Source: Collinsella sp. AM17-1 (GTDB lineage: Bacteria > Actinomycetota > Coriobacteriia > Coriobacteriales > Coriobacteriaceae). From it: DNA of 64,000 nucleotides. How positions within the stretch are numbered: the stretch's first letter is position 1; every line of letters begins with the position of its first letter. The position numbers were made by a program, and so were the translations under genes. Of this stretch, positions 56,733 through 64,000 are shown piece by piece. A model generated the notes under the pieces. It ran no database searches, was not told the DNA's origin, and saw only the letters and a program-made list of their open reading frames with translations. The stretch spans positions 237-64,236 of the forward strand of contig NZ_QRJZ01000005.1 of NCBI RefSeq assembly GCF_003470665.1. The letters run 5' to 3'.

Positions 56733-57185
56733 ATGAGCATCAATCGAGTGAACATCACCGGTAACCTCACCCGCGATCCCGAGCTGCGCGCCACCGCCGG
56801 CGGAACCCAGGTTCTGTCCTTTGGCGTCGCCGTGAACGATCGTCGCCGCAACGCGCAGACTGGCGAGTGGGAGGACTATCCCAACTTTGTCGACTGCACC
56901 ATGTTCGGCACCCGCGCCGAGGCCGTGAGCCGTTTCCTGGCAAAGGGAAACAAGGTCGCGATCGAGGGCAAGCTGCGCTACAGCTCTTGGGAGCGCGACG
57001 GCCAGCGCCGGAGCAAGCTTGAGGTCATCGTCGATGAGATCGAGTTTATGAGCTCCCGTGGTGGCCAGGGTGGCTACGATCAGGGCGGTTACGCCCCCGC
57101 AGCTCCCGCGCCCGCAGCACGTCCTGCCGCACCGGTGGCTACGCCGCCCGCGGTCGACGTCTACGATGAGGACATCCCGTTCTAA
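56733..57185 (+). CDS. ssb: single-stranded DNA-binding protein
   Basis: A 150-aa SSB with an OB fold (INRVNITGNLTRDPELRATA, VNDRRRNAQTGEW, KGNKVAIEGKLRYSSWERDG), a Gly/Ala/Pro linker and the acidic tip DEDIPF that recruits replication and repair partners. Confidence 0.97.
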   Translation: MSINRVNITGNLTRDPELRATAGGTQVLSFGVAVNDRRRNAQTGEWEDYPNFVDCTMFGTRAEAVSRFLAKGNKVAIEGKLRYSSWERDGQRRSKLEVIVDEIEFMSSRGGQGGYDQGGYAPAAPAPAARPAAPVATPPAVDVYDEDIPF

Positions 57186-57257
57186 GGGTTGTTCACCTAT
57201 TTTTGAGTGAGAGGCGGCTTCGGTTCGCCGAAGTTGCCAAATGAAAGGTATTTTGAC

Positions 57258-57524
57258 ATGGCTAATGATTTTTCTGCACGTCAGCCGCGTCGTAAGTACT
57301 GCCAGTTCTGCAAGGAGAACACTGAGTTCATCGACTATAAGGACACTCAGCTTCTCCGTAAGTACATGACCGACCGTGGCAAGATCAAGCCCCGTCGCGT
57401 CACTGGCGCTTGCACGCAGCATCAGCATGACATCGCCAACGCCATCAAGCGCGCCCGCGAGATGGCTCTCCTGCCGTACACCGTCCCCGTGGTTTCCTCT
57501 CGTGGCAACCGCGATCGCGGCTAA
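57258..57524 (+). CDS. rpsR: 30S ribosomal protein S18
   Basis: An 88-aa S18 with the CQFC pair (plus a later Cys in GACTQHQ), [20 protein letters not shown] and the ARERALLPY-like [15 protein letters not shown] lies upstream of the ATG; an upstream in-frame ATG at 57207 is not used. Confidence 0.97.
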   Translation: MANDFSARQPRRKYCQFCKENTEFIDYKDTQLLRKYMTDRGKIKPRRVTGACTQHQHDIANAIKRAREMALLPYTVPVVSSRGNRDRG

Positions 57525-57539
57525 GAAGGGAGACGCATC

Positions 57540-58079
57540 ATGAAGGTTATTCTTCTCGATGAGATCAAGGGCAAGGGCGGCGAGGGTGACGTCGTAGAGG
57601 TCGCTCAGGGTTACGCTGAGAACTTCCTGTTCCCCAAGAAGCTCGCTGTTGCCGCCACCAAGGGCAACCTCAAGCAGCTTGACGAGCGTCGCAACAACAT
57701 CGCCAAGCGCGAGGCCGTCCGTCTGGCTACCGCCAACGAGACCAAGGCTGCCTTTGAGGGCAAGACGGTCACCGTTGACGTCAAGGTCGGCGACGAGGGC
57801 ATCCTCTTTGGCTCCGTTACCGCCGCTATGATCGCTGACGCCATCAAGGCTCAGCTCGGTATGGACATCGACCGCAAGCGCGTCGAGCTCGGTAAGCCCA
57901 TCAAGGTTGCCGGTGCCCACACCGTTGCCATCTCGCTGTACCGCGAGATCAAGGCCGAGGTTGTCGTTCTCGTCGGCGTTACCGCCGAGGAGCTCGCTGC
58001 CGAGGCTGAGGTCGAGGAGGCCGCTGAGGTCGCCGAGGCCGAGACCGCCGAGGTCGAGACTGAGGCTGCTGCCGAGTAG
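57540..58079 (+). CDS. rplI: 50S ribosomal protein L9 with an Ala/Glu tail
   Basis: The N-domain (MKVILLDEIKGKGGEGDVVE, GYAENFLFPKKLAVAAT) and C-domain are standard up to about residue 149; the remaining 30 residues are an Ala/Glu/Val repeat extension. GAAGGGAG upstream. A strong terminator follows. Confidence 0.97.
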   Translation: MKVILLDEIKGKGGEGDVVEVAQGYAENFLFPKKLAVAATKGNLKQLDERRNNIAKREAVRLATANETKAAFEGKTVTVDVKVGDEGILFGSVTAAMIADAIKAQLGMDIDRKRVELGKPIKVAGAHTVAISLYREIKAEVVVLVGVTAEELAAEAEVEEAAEVAEAETAEVETEAAAE

Positions 58080-58111
58080 CATTTGCTGCAACGCAACAAT
58101 CTTGTTCTAAG

Positions 58112-58147
58112 AAGGGCGCTCTGGGAAACCAGGGCGCCCTTTTGTTT
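58112..58147 (+). terminator. terminator of the rpsF operon
   Basis: AAGGGCGCTCTGG (58112-58124) pairs with CCAGGGCGCCCTT (58129-58141) with one internal mismatch, then a T-rich tail. Confidence 0.95.
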
Positions 58148-58303
58148 TTTGCGCTGAGTGAGTTTCATGGTGAACGTTGCGTCGAAGTCCTATATACAGG
58201 ACCGTTCATCCGTTTGGTTCGGTGATGATTGGCGGCGCGCGGCGCGTTTTGGGACCGTGGCTGATACTATGGATGCTCGCAAGCGATATGAATGAGGATG
58301 CTC

Positions 58304-59695
58304 ATGGCATATGACGATAGGGAGACCGGGCTGACGGTTGAGGACCGCGGCTCCAAGTTGGGTCTTCCCCAAAACCAAGATGCAGAGGCCAATGTACTGG
58401 CCGCTATGCTGCTATCGCCCGAGGTGGTCGAAGAGGCCCAGGTCGAGCTGCAGCCCGATGACTTCTACCGGCCCATTCATAAGACCATCTATACCGCGAT
58501 GGTCGATATGTACAACAGCCGCATTCCCATCGACTCCATCTCGCTGATCGATTACCTGCGAAGCATCAACAAGCTTGATGCCGTGGGCGGCGAGGCCTAC
58601 ATTTTGGAGTTGATGGGTCAGACCCTGTCGCTCGTCAACTGGCAGCACCATGCCGCTATCGTTCGCCGCGATTCGATGCTGCGTGAGCTGATCGGCGCCA
58701 CCAACGAGATCAACGCGCTGGCCTATAACGCTCCCACCGATACCAAAGAGGTCGTGGAGCTGGCCGAGAGCAAGTTGCTCAAGGTCACGGCGCGCGAGGT
58801 CAAGTCGAGCTACAAGACGCTGACCGAGTTTATGGTCGAGGCCTATAACGAGGCCGAGGAAGTGTGCCAGGCAGGCGGCCAGGCTGCGGGCGTGCCCACG
58901 GGCTTCCCGTCGCTCGACCGCATGCTCATGGGTTTTCGCGAGGGCCAGCTCATCATCATCGGCGCCCGCCCTGCTGTGGGTAAGACGTCGTTCGCCCTGA
59001 ATCTGGCGCTCAACGCTGCCGCTGCCGGTTATACCGTCGGCTTCTTCTCTCTGGAGATGTCGGGCAAGGAAATTGCCCAGCGCCTGATTTGCGCCTACGC
59101 CATGATCTCGATCAGCGACTTCCGTACGGGTCGCATTAGCCCCGAGCAGTGGGCCAATATCAACGAGGCCACGCAGACCTTGTCCAAGCTCGATATTCTG
59201 ATTGACGATACGCCCGGCACCACGGTGACCGAGATCCGCGCCAAGAGCCGCCGCATGCTCCACAACAAGGAGAAGGCCATCATCATCCTGGACTACCTGC
59301 AGCTGGTGAGTCCTCCGCCTGGACGTCGCTCCGAGAGCCGTACCGTCGAGGTCTCCGAGATGTCGCGTGGTCTGAAGATCATGGCCAAGGAGCTCAAGAT
59401 CCCGCTCATCGCGCTGTCGCAGCTCTCGCGTCAGGTCGAATCCCGTACCGGCAAGCGTCCGCAGCTTTCCGACCTTCGTGAATCGGGCTCCATCGAGCAA
59501 GACGCCGATATCGTTATGTTCTTGGATCGCTCCGCCGACGAGGCCGAAGCCTCGCGCGACGATCGACCCGACGAGGGCGTTACGCGTATCGTCGTGGCCA
59601 AGAACCGTTCGGGCCCGATCGGCGACGTCGACCTGATGTTCCTGCCGGCATCCACCAAGTTCTATGAGCTTGATGGGGCACATGCCGAGGAGTAG
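58304..59695 (+). CDS. dnaB: replicative DNA helicase
   Basis: A 463-aa hexameric helicase: N-terminal domain (PQNQDAEANVLAAMLLSPEV), RecA-like domain with Walker A GARPAVGKTSFALNLALNA, Walker B IIILDYLQLV and the arginine/DNA-binding part (LSRQVESRTGKRPQLSDLRE, DADIVMFLDR). Start at the ATG with GAGGA 5 nt upstream; ATGs at 58292 and 58298 would add four or two residues. No loader gene is adjacent; the DUF721 protein near recF is a candidate partner. Confidence 0.96.
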   Translation: MAYDDRETGLTVEDRGSKLGLPQNQDAEANVLAAMLLSPEVVEEAQVELQPDDFYRPIHKTIYTAMVDMYNSRIPIDSISLIDYLRSINKLDAVGGEAYILELMGQTLSLVNWQHHAAIVRRDSMLRELIGATNEINALAYNAPTDTKEVVELAESKLLKVTAREVKSSYKTLTEFMVEAYNEAEEVCQAGGQAAGVPTGFPSLDRMLMGFREGQLIIIGARPAVGKTSFALNLALNAAAAGYTVGFFSLEMSGKEIAQRLICAYAMISISDFRTGRISPEQWANINEATQTLSKLDILIDDTPGTTVTEIRAKSRRMLHNKEKAIIILDYLQLVSPPPGRRSESRTVEVSEMSRGLKIMAKELKIPLIALSQLSRQVESRTGKRPQLSDLRESGSIEQDADIVMFLDRSADEAEASRDDRPDEGVTRIVVAKNRSGPIGDVDLMFLPASTKFYELDGAHAEE

Positions 59696-59779
59696 GACAG
59701 GCGCCCGTTGCACGGGTATACTGGGAATGTTTTGTGCTTCTGCGTGCCGGCGTGGCGCGTAGACAGTCCATGAATGTAA

Positions 59780-61075
<1,296 letters not shown>

Positions 61076-61097
61076 TCGGGACTATTTGGTTATTGCG

Positions 61098-61145
61098 ATA
61101 TACCCCTTTGCAGCCCGGACGGGCGGCCGAGGGGTATATTTGCTT
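61098..61145 (+). terminator. terminator of purA
   Basis: ATATACCCCT (61098-61107) pairs perfectly with AGGGGTATAT (61130-61139), with an inner GC-rich hairpin (GCCCGGACGGGC) and TTTGCTT after. Confidence 0.8.
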
Positions 61146-61193
61146 GCAAAGGGCTCGCGTGGAGCGGGCCGTTAATCCATAGAGGAGGCACCC

Positions 61194-62498
61194 TTGAAGG
61201 CGGACACTCAAACCATCGACATCCTGTTGTTGGGCAGCGGCGGCCGTGAGCATGCTTTGGCAGCTAAGCTCGCAGCATCACCGCGCGCCGGCAAGCTCTA
61301 CATTGCGCCGGGTAACGGCGGCACCGCGAGCTGTGGCGAGAACGTTGTTCTCGACGACTGCGATCCTGCGGCCGTGGCGGCGTTTGCGCAGAGCCATGGA
61401 TGCGGACTCGTGGTAATTGGCCCCGAGGCTCCGCTCGTGGCGGGCGTGGCCGACGCCGTGCGCGCGGCGGGTATTCCCTGCTTTGGCCCGGGTGCCGAGG
61501 GCGCCCAGATGGAGGGCTCCAAGCTGTTCTCCAAGCAGCTCATGGAGCGGGCCGGCATTCCGACGGCCGCCTACGGCTCGTTTACCGACGAGGCTTCGGC
61601 TCTTGCCTATGTGCGTGAGCAGGGCGCTCCGCTGGTCGTCAAGGCCGACGGCCTTGCCGCGGGCAAGGGCGTTATCGTGGCAACCGAGCTTGCGCAGGCC
61701 GAGGAGGCCGTGCGTGAGTGTTTTGGCGGCACCTTTGGCGATGCCGGCAGCACCGTGGTTATCGAGGAGATGCTGACCGGCCCCGAGTGCTCGCTGCTGG
61801 CCTTTACCGACGGCAAGACCGTGCGCCCCATGGCCACCTCGCAGGACCACAAGCGCGCGCTCGAGGGCGACAAGGGCCCCAACACCGGCGGCATGGGCGT
61901 CTACAGCCCGGTGCCCATCGTGACCGACGAGGAACACGCCACCATGGTGAAGGTCATGGAGCAGACCGTGGCCGAGCTCGCTGCCGAGGGCATCGACTAC
62001 CGCGGCTGCCTGTACGGCGGCTTTATGCTCACGCCTGCCGGTCCCAAGGTACTGGAGTTCAATGCCCGCTTTGGCGATCCCGAGACTCAGGTCGTGCTGC
62101 CGCGCCTTAAGAACGACCTGGTTGAGGTCATGCTCGCCTGCGCCAACTGCGAACTCGATCAGATTGAACTCGACTGGCGCGACGAGTGGGCCGTGGCCGT
62201 TGTACTGACGAGTGCGGGCTACCCCGGCAGCTACGAGAAAGGCAAGGTCATCACCGGTATCGCCGACGCCGAGGCCATGGAGAACGTGACCGTGTACCAT
62301 GCCGGCACCGCCGTGGTGGATGGCCAGCTTGTGACCAACGGCGGCCGCGTGCTTGCCGTGACCGCGCTGGGCGATACGTTTGAGAACGCTCGCAACCTTG
62401 CCTACGAGGCTTGCGAGAAGATTGATTTTGAGGGCAAGACCCTGCGTCACGACATTGGCCTGCGTGCGCTGCGCGGCCGCGACGCCTGGGATGCCTAA
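61194..62498 (+). CDS. purD: phosphoribosylamine--glycine ligase
   Basis: A 434-aa ATP-grasp GAR synthetase: [40 protein letters not shown], the signature [15 protein letters not shown] (about residue 225) and [20 protein letters not shown] start with AGAGGAGG 6 nt upstream. It and purA are in the same direction but separated by a terminator. Confidence 0.97.
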   Translation: MKADTQTIDILLLGSGGREHALAAKLAASPRAGKLYIAPGNGGTASCGENVVLDDCDPAAVAAFAQSHGCGLVVIGPEAPLVAGVADAVRAAGIPCFGPGAEGAQMEGSKLFSKQLMERAGIPTAAYGSFTDEASALAYVREQGAPLVVKADGLAAGKGVIVATELAQAEEAVRECFGGTFGDAGSTVVIEEMLTGPECSLLAFTDGKTVRPMATSQDHKRALEGDKGPNTGGMGVYSPVPIVTDEEHATMVKVMEQTVAELAAEGIDYRGCLYGGFMLTPAGPKVLEFNARFGDPETQVVLPRLKNDLVEVMLACANCELDQIELDWRDEWAVAVVLTSAGYPGSYEKGKVITGIADAEAMENVTVYHAGTAVVDGQLVTNGGRVLAVTALGDTFENARNLAYEACEKIDFEGKTLRHDIGLRALRGRDAWDA

Positions 62499-62519
62499 AA
62501 TCCGAGAGGAATGAGACGG

Positions 62520-63215
62520 ATGGACGAGAAGAACGAAGAACTCGTGGACGCGCAGATCGTCGAGGAGGACAGCCGCATGTATGGGCACGCCGAGGGCGAG
62601 CCTGGTGGCGAGGTCGCTGACGAGCCGGCGCTGGTGCTGGGCGACGACGACCCGCACGATGCCGAGCTGCACGAGAAGATTCTTTCGGAGGAGTGCGCCT
62701 GGAAGGGCAAGATCCTCGACGTCCACCGTCTTGAGGTTGAGCTGCCCAACGGTCACCGCAGCGCCCGCGATATCGTTCGCCATCCGGGTGCGGCGGCCGT
62801 TGTGGCACTGACCGAGAGCGGCAAGATCGTACTGGTGCGTCAGTACCGCACCGCCATCGACCGCGTGACGGTCGAGATTCCCGCCGGCAAGCTCGACCCG
62901 GGCGAGGACCCGCTCGATTGCGCCAAGCGCGAACTGCATGAGGAGACGGGCTTTAGGGCTGGTCGTATTCGCTTTTTGACGTCGATTGTCACGTCCTGCG
63001 GTTTTTGCGATGAGATCATCCACATCTACTTGGCTACCAAGCTCGAGTTTGATGCGCCCAACCCCGATGATGACGAGTTTGTCAACGTTGACCTGGTGCC
63101 GCTGCACGAGCTGATCGACGCCGTGCTCGACGGCAAGATCGAAGACGCCAAGACCGTCGTGGGCGCCTTGGCCTGCGATAGCATCGCGCATCGCCTTGGG
63201 GGCGCGGAGCTTTAA
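62520..63215 (+). CDS. NUDIX hydrolase (ADP-ribose pyrophosphatase type)
   Basis: The 231-aa product has an acidic N-terminal extension (1-50), then an ADP-ribose pyrophosphatase-like fold. The NUDIX box is GKLDPGEDPLDCAKRELHEE followed by TG (about residues 121-143), with all catalytic Glu. VVALTESGKIVLVRQYR precedes it. Substrate is likely a nucleoside-diphosphate sugar. The ATG at 62520 suits the AGAGGA; another ATG at 62511 overlaps it. It follows purD by 21 nt. Confidence 0.88.
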   Translation: MDEKNEELVDAQIVEEDSRMYGHAEGEPGGEVADEPALVLGDDDPHDAELHEKILSEECAWKGKILDVHRLEVELPNGHRSARDIVRHPGAAAVVALTESGKIVLVRQYRTAIDRVTVEIPAGKLDPGEDPLDCAKRELHEETGFRAGRIRFLTSIVTSCGFCDEIIHIYLATKLEFDAPNPDDDEFVNVDLVPLHELIDAVLDGKIEDAKTVVGALACDSIAHRLGGAEL

Positions 63216-63300
63216 CGAGCGGGAATGATCCCGCAGGTTTGTGTAAGTCAGCGAAAGTGCTCCATTTGAGACAAGGTGGCCTAAAAGAGGAGGGAAGCGT

Positions 63301-64000
63301 ATGGATATACGCGACCGACGATTGAAGGCCAGATTGTCCAAATGGGGCGCTTGCAGCGTCGAGACGAAACGCGGTTTGGTAAAACCGCGTAAGGTGATTA
63401 TGCTGAAGAGGTTTCTTTCGTACTACAAGCCCCAGATGGGGCTTTTTGTTGCTGATACTGTTTGTGCTCTGGTGCTTGCCGCCATTGACCTGGCGTTCCC
63501 CATTATCCTGCGCAATTTGACCGGTGGGCTCTTTACTCAGGGTCAGGCTGTCATTATGCAGGCGCTCGGCATGATTGCGGTGGGCTTGGTGCTGATGTAT
63601 GCCGCCCGCTGCGCCTGCCGCTATTTTGTGAGCTATTGGGGTCACGTGATGGGCGCGCGTATGGAGTCCAAGATGCGCGAGGACCTGTTTGACCAGTATG
63701 AGCGCTTTAGCTTTGCGTACTTTGACCGCAACAGCTCGGGCGACATGATGAGCCGCGTGGTCAACGACCTGTTCGATATCTGCGAGGCGGCGCACCACGT
63801 GCCCGAGTGGATCATCATCTGCGGCATCGAGATTATCGGCTCGTTTGTGATCCTCTTTACCATCGCCCCGGTGCTGGCGCTCGCCATGGCCGTGGTGACG
63901 GCGGCGTTTGCGGTCATCATGTTTTGGCAGAACATGCGCATGCACGAGGTCTTTAGCGACAACCGCAAAAAGATCAGCGGCATCAATGCGCAGCTGCAGG
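63301..64000 (+). CDS. ABC exporter (permease/ATP-binding), partial
   Basis: An open frame of 233 codons runs off the window edge. After a 33-residue charged leader, residues 34 onward (MLKRFLSYYKPQMGLFVADT) form the start of an ABC-exporter membrane domain with helices near 45-65, 85-105, 165-185 and 190-210 and the coupling helix block SYWGHVMGARMESKMREDLF, FSFAYFDRNSSGDMMSRVVN. ATG at 63301 with AGGAGGG upstream; the ATG at codon 34 would be the usual length start for the family. The ATPase domain lies outside the window, so substrate cannot be judged. Confidence 0.85.
   Translation, partial: MDIRDRRLKARLSKWGACSVETKRGLVKPRKVIMLKRFLSYYKPQMGLFVADTVCALVLAAIDLAFPIILRNLTGGLFTQGQAVIMQALGMIAVGLVLMYAARCACRYFVSYWGHVMGARMESKMREDLFDQYERFSFAYFDRNSSGDMMSRVVNDLFDICEAAHHVPEWIIICGIEIIGSFVILFTIAPVLALAMAVVTAAFAVIMFWQNMRMHEVFSDNRKKISGINAQLQ

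Overview
The window looks like the replication-origin region of a Coriobacteriia chromosome (Actinomycetota), most probably Collinsella or a close relative. This is judged from gene content only: a high-G+C coding style, the arrangement rpmH-rnpA-yidD-yidC-khpB-rsmG-parA-parB on one side of the origin and dnaA-dnaN-recF-dciA-like-gyrB-gyrA on the other, sortase-anchored Cna-B/D2 pilus proteins, a paired WYL (PafBC-like) regulator, and many GTG/TTG starts. No rRNA genes, CRISPR arrays, prophage modules or complete insertion sequences were seen.

Left arm (1-29,014, mostly minus strand): tRNA-Lys; an M29 aminopeptidase; a small membrane protein and purC; a two-component system; a Tat-type lipoprotein with a TSCPD protein; purB; tRNA-Gly with a scrambled repeat patch made partly of its own 3' end; a 1143-residue thioester/Cna-B cell-wall adhesin (plus strand); a degenerate M28-like membrane protein with a very long acidic insertion; two WYL regulators; a DinG-type helicase-nuclease; ddl; rlmN; then parB, parA, three perfect parS sites, rsmG, khpB, yidC, yidD, rnpA and rpmH.

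Origin (about 29,015-32,629): gene direction switches here. The rpmH side and the dnaA-dnaN gap both carry repeats of a TTTTCAACA-type DnaA box. Between rpmH and dnaA sits an unusual gene encoding a GHKL ATPase domain, a Gln/Pro/Met-rich linker and a C-terminal winged helix. DnaA itself has a changed DNA-recognition loop and a parS-like sequence in its linker.

Right arm (32,630-64,000, mostly plus strand): dnaN, recF, a DUF721 protein, gyrB and gyrA; a 182-bp inverted-repeat element; a tRNA-Ile/Ala/Ile cluster; a bifunctional-nuclease-family protein and two unknowns; typA; a three-gene pilus locus with sorting signals LPEAG, MPSTG and LPLTG but no sortase nearby; a bactofilin-like membrane protein and a TRIC/UPF0126 channel (minus strand); a PD-(D/E)XK nuclease-like gene bracketed by two inverted 63-bp palindromes; two tRNA-Ser genes; rpsF-ssb-rpsR-rplI; dnaB; purA and purD; a NUDIX hydrolase; and the start of an ABC exporter cut by the window edge.

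The genes group into origin firing and segregation (dnaA, dnaN, gyrAB, parABS, dnaB, ssb), RNA/ribosome and membrane biogenesis (rpmH, rnpA, yidC, khpB, rsmG, rlmN, rpsF/R, rplI, typA), purine synthesis (purA, B, C, D, not in one operon) and surface adhesion. The most noteworthy items are the ATPase-winged-helix gene beside dnaA with the altered DnaA/box pair, the palindrome-bounded nuclease cassette, the long inverted repeat after gyrA, and a C9 tract in front of the major pilin gene.
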